This document shows positions 1 through 7,334 of a DNA stretch of 19,080 bases, piece after piece. The notes under the pieces are model-generated. The model did not search any database. It saw nothing but the letters and a program-made list of their open reading frames with translations, and was not told the origin of the DNA. The DNA comes from an uncultured Collinsella sp. GTDB taxonomy: Bacteria > Actinomycetota > Coriobacteriia > Coriobacteriales > Coriobacteriaceae. The translations under genes and the position numbers were made by a program. The stretch spans positions 1 through 19,080 of the forward strand of contig CABRHS010000023.1 in NCBI GenBank assembly GCA_902470815.1. The letters are read 5' to 3'. Within the stretch, counting starts at the first letter, position 1, and every line of letters starts with the position of its first letter.

Positions 1-641
1 ACGCCGATGAACTTCTGGCCGTCCTGCGCGCCGTGCATGAAGCTCATGCCCGCGGCGCCGGCGATCTGCGCCCAGCGGAAGAACGTGTTCGACTTGCGTC
101 GGTCGGAATTGGCGAACAGGAGGGTGACGACCTTGCAGACCATCCAGCCCATCGCGAAGCCCAGGCCGAGGGAGAGGACGAGGCCGTAGAGGACCTTGAC
201 CCACTCGTTCATGTTGACGCCGTCGGCGCCGCCCAGCGCGATGGCCGCGCCGGTGAGGCCGGCGATCAGGCTGTGGCTCTCGCTGGTGGGGATGCCGAAG
301 ACGCTCGCGCCCACCGAGTACACCACAATGGAGAACAGCGCCGCGCACAGCGCGATCAGGGCGATCTGGGTGTTCGCTCCGAAGTCGACCATGTTGGAGA
401 TGGTCGAGGCCACGCTCGCGTTGATGTGCGTCATGATGAACACGCCCAGGAAGTTGAAGATGGCGCTCATGATGATCGCGGTCTTGGGCGGCAGGCAGCG
501 CGTCGTCACGCAGGTGGCGATGGCGTTGGGCGCGTCGGTCCAGCCGTTGACGAAGATGACGCCCAGCGTGAGCAGGACCGTCAAGGCAAGTATTGGATTG
601 GAAAAGACTTGCGCAATGAAATAGGAGAAGGATACGTCCAC
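1..641 (-). CDS. PiT-family inorganic phosphate transporter (5' part, runs off left edge)
   Basis: Low-affinity phosphate permease of the PiT/PHO4 family (PF01384), an inner-membrane symporter. About 213 N-terminal residues are visible and the gene continues past base 1. The family signature NGWTDAPNAIA lies near residues 32-42, where PiT proteins normally carry a GxNDxANA-like repeat. Hydrophobic segments alternate with short loops, and a conserved stretch with GIPTSESHSLIAG appears mid-way. I chose the GTG at 641-639. An in-frame GTG at 650-648 would add three residues (VVS), and neither has a strong ribosome site. It is transcribed in the same direction as rnpB, which lies upstream. The repeats at 743-760 may be its regulatory site. 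Family assignment is firm; the exact start and the ion coupled are not settled. Confidence 0.9.
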   Translation of the reverse strand, partial: MDVSFSYFIAQVFSNPILALTVLLTLGVIFVNGWTDAPNAIATCVTTRCLPPKTAIIMSAIFNFLGVFIMTHINASVASTISNMVDFGANTQIALIALCAALFSIVVYSVGASVFGIPTSESHSLIAGLTGAAIALGGADGVNMNEWVKVLYGLVLSLGLGFAMGWMVCKVVTLLFANSDRRKSNTFFRWAQIAGAAGMSFMHGAQDGQKFIG

Positions 642-738
642 TGATACCACATTCCCGTTCGGCGCGCGCACGCGCCCGTTTACACAGCCTTGTTATTCTA
701 ACCCTTACAAAGCCCTGACCATATGCTGAACTGTGGGC

Positions 739-760
739 TATATGTAAGGACTGTGTAAGG
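739..760 (-). promoter_or_regulatory. Pho-box-like tandem repeat upstream of the phosphate transporter
   Basis: Read on the minus strand, CCTTACA occurs twice with a four-base spacer (CAGT) and is followed by TATA, so the unit repeats every 11 bp. Two 7-bp direct repeats with 11-bp periodicity is the layout of PhoB/PhoP operators, and the next gene in that direction is a phosphate permease. A further copy in opposite orientation lies at 703-709. A possible -10 (TAGAAT) is at 700-695 on the minus strand, farther away than in classical Pho promoters. The repeat is seen; the regulator is inferred. Confidence 0.4.
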
Positions 761-821
761 GAATTCCTGTTCAACAGGGGAGCCACGGGATATACATGTG
801 GGCTGCATTGTGGAGAGAGGT

Positions 822-1186
822 GCGAAGGCGGGCCGATAAGCCGGGTTCTGTCGTGGACGATCATTTATCTCGCCTGCACGTCGCCGTGCAGTTCCTCGCA
901 CGCTACCCGAACGCGGGCCGGGCCGGCCCATGGCGTTCCTATTCGCGCTTGCTCCGGAAGGGGCTTGCCAAGCCGCCGTGTTGCCACGACGCTGGTGGTC
1001 TCTTACACCACCGTTTCAGCTTTTCTCTCACCCGCACGAGTGCGGGCAGCGGGAGTCTTCTTTTCTGCGGCGCTAATCCGTCGGGTCGCCCCGCCTGGCC
1101 GTTAACCAGCTTCCTGCCCTATGGAGCCCGGACTTTCCTCACGCCTGCCACGAGGGCTGGTCGCGCGATCGTCTGGCCCGCTTCGC
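822..1186 (-). ncRNA. rnpB: RNase P RNA (bacterial class A)
   Basis: Catalytic RNA of RNase P, which removes the 5' leader from pre-tRNAs. On the minus strand the conserved 5' block GAGGAAAGTCCGGGCTCC lies at 1140-1123, and the 3' conserved block with ACAGAACCCGGCTTAT lies around 857-836. The ends were set by the P1 helix: GCGAAGCGGGCC at 1186-1175 pairs with GGCCCG and CTTCGC at 834-822, with one bulged base. This gives about 365 nt, normal for the class. Transcription should start just outside P1, about seven bases after the TACAAT box. No protein gene should be called across it, although several open frames cross the region. Confidence 0.95.
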
Positions 1187-1194
1187 AAGGAGGT

Positions 1195-1203
1195 ATTGTA
1201 CCA
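1195..1203 (-). promoter_or_regulatory. rnpB promoter, extended -10
   Basis: The minus strand reads TGGTACAAT at 1203-1195, an extended -10 (TGn plus TACAAT). It lies about 8 bases upstream of the first base of the P1 helix at 1186. No good -35 is visible, because that region lies inside the left arm of the large inverted repeat at 1214-1242. Confidence 0.65.
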
Positions 1204-1213
1204 TGTGAACTGG

Positions 1214-1338
1214 GGCCTGGCGAGTGAGCCCGGCTTCGCTCGTGCTCAAACAGTCCTGGGCTCGCGCGAAGGCCCCACAGGGGCCTTCGGCTCGTGCGGA
1301 AACTGCGCGCGAGCGAAGCCGGGCTCACTCGCCAGGCC
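1214..1338. repeat. Large nested inverted repeat (29-bp perfect arms plus inner hairpin)
   Basis: The arms at 1214-1242 and 1310-1338 are perfect reverse complements over 29 bases. Between them a second perfect hairpin has 10-bp arms at 1267-1276 and 1280-1289 with a 3-base ACA loop. The element fills most of the space between the divergent rnpB promoter and yigZ. I see no T-run for a terminator, no target-site duplication and no reading frame of interest. It could be a miniature inverted-repeat element, a cruciform-forming site or a structured RNA; the sequence alone does not decide. Confidence 0.85.
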
Positions 1339-1421
1339 AAGCGGGCTCAGGTCAATACTGGGGCAAAGGGTAGTTGAACGCGCGGGGCCCTGCTTGGTGC
1401 GGGGCCTGGATGTGAGGGGTT

Positions 1422-2060
1422 ATGGCAGATTCGTATTTCACGGTCCGTTCTGGCGCCGAGGTCTGTGGCGAGTTCGAGGATCGCAAGAGCCGGTTCATCG
1501 CGCAGCTGGTCCACGTCGAGTCGGTTGACGAGGCACAGGCGCATCAGGCCGCCGTGCGCGCCAGACATTACGATGCGCGTCATAACGTCCCCGCCTTCAT
1601 TCTGGTGGATGGCACGGAGCGGGCGAGTGACGACGGGGAGCCGCAGAGGACGAGCGGCATGCCCACGCTCGAGGTCCTGCGCGGAGCCGGTCTGAAGGAC
1701 GTGTGCTGCGTGACCACGCGGTACTTCGGCGGCACGCTGTTGGGGCCCGGCGGCTTGGTGCGCGCCTACACCGTCGCGGCCCAGGCCGCCATCGAGCAGG
1801 CGCGCGCCACCGGCGGCATCGTGGAGATGACGAGCGTGGTGCCGGTGGACATCGCGATGGCGTATGCGCAGTACGAGCAGGTCGCGCGCATGGTGGGGGA
1901 CACCGGCGGCAAGATCGCCGCGACCGACTACACGGATGAGGTCGTCGTTCACGCCGTCTATCGCGAGGGGGAGCAGGCCGCGTTGCGCCCCCTTCTCACC
2001 GAGCTCATGGCGGGTCGCGAGCGCATCGAGGTCGGCGCCCCCCGCTTCGCCGAATTTTAG
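1422..2060 (+). CDS. yigZ: YigZ/IMPACT family protein
   Basis: Member of the UPF0029/IMPACT family (212 aa, the usual length for bacterial YigZ). Two family blocks are clear: SDDGEPQRTSGMP at residues 69-81, and TRYFGGTLLGPGGLVRAYT at 99-117, which form the core of the N-terminal domain. The remainder (about 135-208) matches the smaller C-terminal ferredoxin-like domain in length and position. In eukaryotes IMPACT modulates Gcn2; the bacterial role is unproven, with proposed links to nucleic acid or ribosome binding. The start ATG follows GAGGGG closely. The gene stands alone, divergent from rnpB and convergent with the next gene. Confidence 0.9.
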   Translation: MADSYFTVRSGAEVCGEFEDRKSRFIAQLVHVESVDEAQAHQAAVRARHYDARHNVPAFILVDGTERASDDGEPQRTSGMPTLEVLRGAGLKDVCCVTTRYFGGTLLGPGGLVRAYTVAAQAAIEQARATGGIVEMTSVVPVDIAMAYAQYEQVARMVGDTGGKIAATDYTDEVVVHAVYREGEQAALRPLLTELMAGRERIEVGAPRFAEF

Positions 2061-2070
2061 CTGCCCCTCA

Positions 2071-2094
2071 CCCGAGGCCCCTTCACTCGGGGGT
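2071..2094. terminator. Possible bidirectional terminator between convergent genes
   Basis: CCCGAG (2071-2076) pairs with CTCGGG (2086-2091) just after the yigZ stop and before the end of the convergent cysteine-rich gene. The stem is short and there is no real T-run on either strand, so termination is uncertain. Confidence 0.35.
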
Positions 2095-2534
2095 TAGGCG
2101 GTGACCAGGTCGACGAACAGGTCGATCGCGTCGTCGATGCAGCCCGCGCAGCTGCGCAGCGGACCGGCGTCGCTCCCGATGCCCTTGAGCTCGCGGCAGA
2201 CGGTCGACCCGTTGCGCTCGGCGAACTCCTCGCAATAGGCGTGTGCCAGCCGGTACGTCGACCCCTTGCTGCCCGGGGCGTCGTACCCGGAGCTCTGCAC
2301 CTGGCCGAGCGCCATGATGCCGCCCGAGATCGCGCCGCAGGTCTCCGTCATGCCACCCATGCCCGCGCCGAAGCCCTCGGCCAGGTCGAACGCCGTGCGC
2401 GGGTCGAGCCGCACGCAGGGCGCGAGCGCGCAGATCACCGATTGGGCGCAGTTGAACCCGCGCGCGTGATAGTCGGCCGCCGCCGCTTTGAGCGCTTCAC
2501 GGTCGAGCGAGATTTCCGTTTTGTTGATTGCCAT
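2094..2534 (-). CDS. C_GCAxxG_C_C family cysteine-rich protein
   Basis: 146-aa protein of the C_GCAxxG_C_C family (PF09719), whose members are thought to bind metal or act in redox chemistry; the function is not established. The diagnostic pattern is present: FNCAQSV around C29, ETCGAISGG with C66, then C101, C113 and the closing RSCAGC with C129 and C132, in a soluble-looking protein with no membrane segment. I chose the ATG at 2534 because GGGAG lies about six bases upstream on the minus strand; an ATG at 2555 lacks this. It is divergent from metY and shares a 118-bp upstream region with it, so a link to sulfur or redox metabolism is possible but not shown. Confidence 0.85.
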   Translation of the reverse strand: MAINKTEISLDREALKAAAADYHARGFNCAQSVICALAPCVRLDPRTAFDLAEGFGAGMGGMTETCGAISGGIMALGQVQSSGYDAPGSKGSTYRLAHAYCEEFAERNGSTVCRELKGIGSDAGPLRSCAGCIDDAIDLFVDLVTA

Positions 2535-2652
2535 GGTTCTCCCTATGTGTGCCAAGTGGACGGTATACCATCTTACTCGTTGGGAAGAGGGGTTCCCGCG
2601 GGACGCTCTTCATGGGCGGGCCGCGACATTCCCCACGAGCAAAGGAGAGAGC

Positions 2653-3933
2653 ATGGCCGAGCACATCGGAACAACTTGCGTGCAGGGCGGTTACCGCCCC
2701 GGCGACGCCGAGCCCCGTCAGGTGCCCATCTACCAGTCGACCACCTGGAAATACGACACCTCCGAGCACATGGGAAAGTTGTTCGACCTGGAGGAGTCCG
2801 GTTACTTCTACACGCGTCTGCAGAACCCCACCAACGACGCCGTCGCCGCCAAGATCTGCGAGCTCGAGGGCGGCACCGCCGCCATGCTCACGAGCTCCGG
2901 CCAGGCGGCGAACTTCTTCGCCGTCTTCAACATCGCCGGCGCGGGCGACCACGTCGTGGCGAGCTCCGCCATCTACGGCGGCACGTACAACCTGCTCGCC
3001 CACACCATGCACCGTATGGGCCTGGAGTGCACCTTCGTGGCGCCCGACGCCAGCGATGAGGAGCTCGAGGCGGCCTTCCGCCCCAACACCAAGTGCGTCT
3101 TCGGCGAGACCATCGCGAACCCGGCCCTCGCCGTGCTCGACATCGAGCGCTTTGCCGCGGCCGCGCACGCCCACGGTGTGCCGCTGATCGTGGACAACAC
3201 CTTCCCCACGCCCGTCAACTGCCGCCCCATCGAGTGGGGCGCCGACATCGTGACCCACTCCACCACCAAGTATATGGACGGCCATGGGGCCGCCGTGGGC
3301 GGCGCCATCGTGGACTCCGGCAAGTTCGACTGGACCGCGCACGCCGACAAGTTCCCCGGCCTCACCACGCCCGACGAGTCCTATCATGGCGTCACCTACA
3401 CCGAGCGCTTCGGCCTGGAGGGTGCCTTCATCACCAAGGCGACCGCCCAGCTCATGCGCGACTTCGGTTCCATCCAGAGCCCTCAAAACGCCTACCTGTT
3501 GAACCTCGGCCTCGAGAGCCTGCACGTGCGCATGCCTCAGCACTGCAAGAACGGCCAGGCCATGGCCGAGTTCCTCGCCGGTCACCCGGCCGTGCGCTTC
3601 GTGCGCTACCCCGGCCTTCCCGGCGACGCGTATTACGAGCTCGCCCAGAAGTACCTCCCCGACGGCTCTTGCGGCGTGGTGAGCTTCGGGTTCAACGGCG
3701 GCCGCGAGGCGGCCGAGCGGTTCATGAAGAGCCTGAAGATCGCCCAGATCGCCACGCACGTGGCTGATGCTCGCACCTGCTGCCTGCACCCGGCCAACGC
3801 CACCCATCGCCAGATGAACGACGCCGAGCTCGAGGCGTGCGGCATCGCCCCCGACATGGTGCGCCTGTCCTGCGGCATCGAGAGCACTGAGGACCTGATC
3901 GCCGACGTCGAGCAGGCGCTCGCCGGCCTGTAA
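2653..3933 (+). CDS. metY: O-acetylhomoserine sulfhydrylase (PLP-dependent)
   Basis: Cys/Met-metabolism PLP enzyme, 426 aa, the usual size for O-acetylhomoserine (thiol)-lyase. It would make homocysteine or methionine from O-acetylhomoserine and a sulfur donor. The PLP lysine is K206 in the motif THSTTKYMDGHG; SGQAANFF near residue 83 and the early TRLQNPTN block are also typical. The C-terminal RLSCGIES block is the family ending. The open frame extends upstream, but the ATG at 2653 follows AAAGGAGAG and begins MAEHIGTTCVQGG, the normal family start. A PARG-like gene begins 10 bp after the stop, so they are probably cotranscribed. A cystathionine gamma-synthase or lyase role cannot be fully excluded, but the insert-rich length favours MetY. 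Confidence 0.9.
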   Translation: MAEHIGTTCVQGGYRPGDAEPRQVPIYQSTTWKYDTSEHMGKLFDLEESGYFYTRLQNPTNDAVAAKICELEGGTAAMLTSSGQAANFFAVFNIAGAGDHVVASSAIYGGTYNLLAHTMHRMGLECTFVAPDASDEELEAAFRPNTKCVFGETIANPALAVLDIERFAAAAHAHGVPLIVDNTFPTPVNCRPIEWGADIVTHSTTKYMDGHGAAVGGAIVDSGKFDWTAHADKFPGLTTPDESYHGVTYTERFGLEGAFITKATAQLMRDFGSIQSPQNAYLLNLGLESLHVRMPQHCKNGQAMAEFLAGHPAVRFVRYPGLPGDAYYELAQKYLPDGSCGVVSFGFNGGREAAERFMKSLKIAQIATHVADARTCCLHPANATHRQMNDAELEACGIAPDMVRLSCGIESTEDLIADVEQALAGL

Positions 3934-3943
3934 GGAGACGCGA

Positions 3944-4855
3944 ATGGCAGAGCGAAACACCAATCCCAGGAAGCAGGCGCGCGCGAGGGAGGCCCAGCGC
4001 CACACCGAGCAGATGGCCGCGCGCTTCGGCAGGGAGATCGAGCGCAGCCTCGCCGGCATTCGGCGTTTCGAGGCGCCGGTGAAGACGCAGGTGGAGGGTC
4101 GCGTGCCCGAGGTCCGCGTCCTTGACGCCGACGCCGTCGCCGCGATCCTCGAGAACGGACGCGGCCGCGCGGAGTACTGCGACCTCGCGGTACTCGACTT
4201 CGCCTCATTCACCAACCCCGGCGGCGGCTACATCCGCGGGTCCTGGGCGCAGGAGGAGACCCTGTGCGCGGGGTCCTTCCTGTACAACGTGCTGGAGGGG
4301 CAGGGCGACTGGTACGGCGAGAACCGCCGTCGCAACATCAACTGCGACCTGTACCGCAACCGCGCGCTCGCGGTGCCCAAGGTGCGGTTCTCACGCGAGA
4401 AGATCCACGCTTACGCCGACGTGCTCGTGGTGGCCGCCCCCAACGCGCGTCGCGCCCGCGAGGAGTACAAGGTCAAGGAGGACGCCCTCGTGCGCGCCAT
4501 GCGCGACCGCATTCGCTTCGCCCTCGACATCGTGGACGCCCTGGGCCACAGGCAGGTCGTGTTGGGCGCTTGGGGCTGCGGTGCGTTCGGCTGGGATGCC
4601 AATCTTGTCGCCGAGCTCTTCCGCGAGGAGCTGGCGGCGGGTGCCCATGGCATCGAGCTCGCGATCTTCGCCGTCCCGCGCGATCGCTTTGACGACCACC
4701 TCGCGCGCTTCGAGCATGCGATGGCGGCGTTCCCCGAGGAGAACCCGGTGAGCTTCGCCGACGCCCTTGCCGAGCGCCGCGCCGCCGAGCAGGCCGCCGC
4801 AGCCGCGGAGGATGACGAGGATGAGGAGGAGGACGACTGGCGCAAGTATCTGTAG
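3944..4855 (+). CDS. Bacterial-type poly(ADP-ribose) glycohydrolase / TIGR02452 macrodomain protein
   Basis: 303-aa protein with the bacterial PARG signature. The macrodomain loop NPGGGYIRG (GGG at residues 93-95) is followed by QEE at 103-105, the catalytic loop in which the second glutamate (E105) is expected to act. Downstream GAWGCGAFG near residue 206 is the typical second phosphate-binding loop. Such enzymes remove ADP-ribose polymers or release ADP-ribose. The start ATG is served by GGAG, which overlaps the metY stop codon, so translation is probably coupled to metY. The last 30 residues are an Ala-rich then strongly acidic tail (run of D/E before DWRKYL). No ADP-ribosyltransferase is encoded nearby, so the substrate is unknown. 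Confidence 0.85.
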   Translation: MAERNTNPRKQARAREAQRHTEQMAARFGREIERSLAGIRRFEAPVKTQVEGRVPEVRVLDADAVAAILENGRGRAEYCDLAVLDFASFTNPGGGYIRGSWAQEETLCAGSFLYNVLEGQGDWYGENRRRNINCDLYRNRALAVPKVRFSREKIHAYADVLVVAAPNARRAREEYKVKEDALVRAMRDRIRFALDIVDALGHRQVVLGAWGCGAFGWDANLVAELFREELAAGAHGIELAIFAVPRDRFDDHLARFEHAMAAFPEENPVSFADALAERRAAEQAAAAAEDDEDEEEDDWRKYL

Positions 4856-4902
4856 CGCCGTCGAGCCGCATCGAGTCCAACGACACAGCCTAGGGAGGCA
4901 CC

Positions 4903-5436
4903 ATGTCTTTTGCCGATTTGACGCGTTCGCGCTATTCCTGCCGCAGGTATGAGGAGCGCGAAGTCGAGCCCGAGAAGCTCTCCGCGATCCTCGAGGCGGG
5001 GCGCATCGCCCCGTCCGCCTGCAACAACCACCCCACGCGCGTTCTCGTGTGCGATACGCCCCGCCTGCGCGAGAAGGCGTCGATCGCCGCGAAACACTTC
5101 GCCAAGGACGGCAGCGTCTTCGGGGCGCCGCTCGTGCTCGTGGTCTGCGAGAAGGTCGACACCGCCTGGGTGCGCAAGTACGATCAGATGGACGCCGGCG
5201 ATATCGATTCGAGCATCGTCGTCGATCAGATGATGATGCAGGCCGAGGACCTGGGCCTCTCAACGTGCTGGGTGTGTCATTTCGACCCGCGCGTCGCCAT
5301 CGACGAGTTCGGCCTGCCCTCCGACTTGTATCCGGTGCACATGCTCACCGTGGGTTATGCCGCCGACCAGATCGCCTCACCCGAGGCGCGCGAGGCCCGC
5401 ACCATCCCCATGGCGGACTTCCGCATCTGCCTGTAG
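4903..5436 (+). CDS. Nitroreductase family FMN oxidoreductase
   Basis: 177-aa nitroreductase-fold protein (PF00881). The N-terminus has the family FMN-phosphate motif with RSRYSCRRY near residues 8-16, followed by the APSACNNHP block near 36-44 that packs on flavin. The C-terminal half carries the usual GLSTCWVCHF stretch. Such proteins reduce nitro compounds, quinones or flavins using NAD(P)H, and most act as homodimers. AGGGAGG precedes the ATG at a normal spacing. It lies 47 bp after the PARG-like gene on the same strand and could belong to the metY operon, ahead of the terminator near 5495-5537. The physiological substrate cannot be read from sequence. Confidence 0.88.
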   Translation: MSFADLTRSRYSCRRYEEREVEPEKLSAILEAGRIAPSACNNHPTRVLVCDTPRLREKASIAAKHFAKDGSVFGAPLVLVVCEKVDTAWVRKYDQMDAGDIDSSIVVDQMMMQAEDLGLSTCWVCHFDPRVAIDEFGLPSDLYPVHMLTVGYAADQIASPEAREARTIPMADFRICL

Positions 5437-5494
5437 GCCGTCCTCACCCGCTCCCGCCCCGGCGGATGGCGCTCTTGCGCCATAGGCCCCTCGA

Positions 5495-5537
5495 CCCCGC
5501 ACCGCTCGGCCCAACCGGACCGGCGGGCGGGGTTTTT
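5495..5537 (+). terminator. Intrinsic terminator after the nitroreductase gene
   Basis: CCCCGC (5495-5500) pairs with GCGGGG (5527-5532) and is followed by TTTTT (5533-5537). Upstream, a perfect 7-bp hairpin (ATGGCGC, loop TCTT, 5466-5483) sits between the stop codon and this terminator. A further hairpin with GGCGC arms lies around 5554-5568 in the leader of the next gene. Confidence 0.7.
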
Positions 5538-5600
5538 GGGTACAAGGCCCAATGGCGCGCGAAGCGCCGCCTTGGCATCCCCGGACCCGGAGAGCACGCG

Positions 5601-6572
5601 ATGAAGACGACCACCATCACCTATGCCAGCCGCGACAACGCCTCGACGGTGCGCGCCCTTATGTGGGAGCCCGACGAGGTCGCCTCCGGCGGTGAGGCGC
5701 CGCGAGGGCTTATTCAGCTCGTTCACGGCATGTCCGAGCACGTCGATCGCTATGCGGGGTTCGCCCGGTTCCTGGTCGACCAGGGCTTCGCCGTGTGCGC
5801 GAACGACCATATCGGTCACGGCAGAAGCGTCTCCAGCGCCGCCGACCTTGGGCACATGCCCCTCGAGGTGGGGGAGGACGTCCTCATCGCCGACGTGCAG
5901 GCCTTGCGCGAGCTTGCGCTCGAGCGCCTCTCCCGTCAATGCGACATGCGGGTCAGCGGCATCCCGTACGTGATCTTCGGCCACTCCATGGGCAGTTTCA
6001 TCACCCGCGTGTTCCTCACGCGCCATGCGTTCGGCGTCCGCGCGGCGATCCTGTGCGGGACGGGCCATCAGGCCCGCGTGCTGTCCGGCGCCGGCAAGGC
6101 CCTTACGCGGTCGCTCGCCAAGAAACACGGCGAGCGGTATGTGAGTGACGTGGTGGATGGGATGGCGGCAGGCGGTTACGGCAGGGCCATCAAGGACGCC
6201 AAGACCGATGTGGACTGGCTCGCAACCGATCCCGAAGTCGTCGCGGAGTATCAGCGCGATCCGCTGTGCGGGCAGAAGTTCACCGTGGGCGCATATCACG
6301 TCCTCACGAGCCTCGTCTCCGATGCGACGGATCCGCGTCTCGCGCGCAAGGTGCCGAACTCCCTGCCGCTGCTCTTGATCGCCGGGGAGTGCGACCCGGT
6401 GGGCGAGTGCGGCGCCGGCGTGCATCGCGCGGCGGAGATGTACCGCAAGGCCGGGGTCGAGAGCGTGACCGAGAAGCTCTATCCCGGTATGCGCCACGAG
6501 ATCCTGAACGAGCCCATCAAGAATGATGTCCACCGCGACGTGCTCGCCTGGTTGGAGCGTCAGGGGCTCTAA
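5601..6572 (+). CDS. Alpha/beta hydrolase, monoacylglycerol lipase / lysophospholipase-like
   Basis: 323-aa serine hydrolase of the Hydrolase_4 (S33-like) family. The nucleophile elbow is GHSMG with Ser129, the acid is probably Asp265 in GECDPVG, and the histidine is His299 in GMRHEILNE. The early LVHGMSEHVDRY block is the oxyanion-side HG motif, typical of monoglyceride lipase and lysophospholipase PldB-like enzymes. No signal peptide is seen, so it should be cytoplasmic. The frame is open far upstream through the nitroreductase gene, but the ATG at 5601 with GGAG about nine bases upstream begins the conserved fold. It is separated from the preceding gene by a terminator. The lipid substrate is inferred from family only. 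Confidence 0.88.
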   Translation: MKTTTITYASRDNASTVRALMWEPDEVASGGEAPRGLIQLVHGMSEHVDRYAGFARFLVDQGFAVCANDHIGHGRSVSSAADLGHMPLEVGEDVLIADVQALRELALERLSRQCDMRVSGIPYVIFGHSMGSFITRVFLTRHAFGVRAAILCGTGHQARVLSGAGKALTRSLAKKHGERYVSDVVDGMAAGGYGRAIKDAKTDVDWLATDPEVVAEYQRDPLCGQKFTVGAYHVLTSLVSDATDPRLARKVPNSLPLLLIAGECDPVGECGAGVHRAAEMYRKAGVESVTEKLYPGMRHEILNEPIKNDVHRDVLAWLERQGL

Positions 6573-6625
6573 GTCCCGCTCCGTGGTATCCTGCTTTGAA
6601 ATCTGCAGAACACGGGAGGGCATCT

Positions 6626-7204
6626 ATGAAGGAACTCGAGGAGCGCATCGTACGAGACGGCGTGGTCAAGGCGGGGAACGTGCTCAAGGTCGACGCGTTT
6701 TTGAACCATCAGTGCGATGTCGAGCTCTTCGATCGCATGGGTGCCGAGTGGGCGCGCGCGTTTGAGGGCGCAGGCGTCAACAAGATCCTGACCATCGAGG
6801 CGAGCGGTATCGGAATCGCCTGCATGGCGTCTCGCCATTTCGGCAACATCCCTGTGGTCTTCGCCAAGAAGGCGCAGTCCATCAACCTCGATGGCGAGCA
6901 GTACAGTACCACCATCTACTCGTTCACCAAGCAAAAAGAGTATCCGGTCATCGTGGGCAAGCGCTTCCTCAGCTCCGGGGACCGCATTCTCATCATCGAC
7001 GATTTTCTTGCCAATGGATGCGCCCTCGAGGGCCTCATCGAGCTTTGCAATCAGGCGGGTGCCGAGGTGGCGGGCATCGGCATCGCCATCGAAAAGGCCC
7101 ATCAAGGTGGTGGCGACCGCCTACGTGAGAAGGGCTTCCGCGTGGAGAGCCTTGCACGCATTGCCGACATGGATGGCGATACCGGCACGATTGAGTTTCT
7201 GTAA
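6626..7204 (+). CDS. xpt: Xanthine phosphoribosyltransferase
   Basis: 192-aa purine salvage enzyme that converts xanthine and PRPP to XMP; the length equals that of Bacillus-type Xpt. The PRPP-binding motif ILIIDDFLANG is at residues 121-131, TIEASGI at 56-62 and the VFAKK block at 78-82, all typical of Xpt rather than of hypoxanthine-guanine enzymes. The ATG at 6626 is preceded by GGGAGGG; an upstream in-frame ATG at 6596 has no such site. The leader is only about 50 bases and I see no purine riboswitch, unlike in Bacillus. A clear terminator follows at 7248-7277, so the gene looks monocistronic. Confidence 0.93.
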   Translation: MKELEERIVRDGVVKAGNVLKVDAFLNHQCDVELFDRMGAEWARAFEGAGVNKILTIEASGIGIACMASRHFGNIPVVFAKKAQSINLDGEQYSTTIYSFTKQKEYPVIVGKRFLSSGDRILIIDDFLANGCALEGLIELCNQAGAEVAGIGIAIEKAHQGGGDRLREKGFRVESLARIADMDGDTGTIEFL

Positions 7205-7247
7205 AGGGCGAAGTTCCGCTATCGCGGGTACCCGACCCAAAGGTGCG

Positions 7248-7277
7248 AAGCCCTGCCCGACTGCGGGCGGGGCTTTA
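7248..7277 (+). terminator. Intrinsic terminator of xpt
   Basis: The stem AAGCCCTGCCCG (7248-7259) pairs with CGGGCGGGGCTT (7264-7275) across a four-base ACTG loop, with one mismatch-type T/G pair, then TTAT. Confidence 0.8.
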
Positions 7278-7334
7278 TCTCAGAGGGGCGAGGTCTGAAC
7301 TTCGGCCATCATGTCTGAAGTGAGGGGGGTCGCC

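Noticed and set aside
641..652. ATG at 652-650 on the minus strand as the start of the phosphate transporter
   Set aside because: It is out of frame with the conserved transporter sequence; the in-frame choices are GTG codons.
796..1227. Plus-strand 143-codon frame
   Set aside because: It runs through rnpB, whose conserved blocks and P1 pairing lie on the other strand.
2535..2652. SAM riboswitch before metY
   Set aside because: No SAM-I type conserved core or kink-turn is visible in the 118-base interval.
2497..4215. Long minus-strand open frame (572 codons) opposite metY and the PARG-like gene
   Set aside because: It is the antisense shadow of GC-rich genes; the plus-strand frames have clear family motifs and ribosome sites, and the antisense protein is low-complexity and unrecognisable.
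6573..6625. Purine riboswitch before xpt
   Set aside because: The interval is about 50 bases, too short for the aptamer, and lacks its conserved core.
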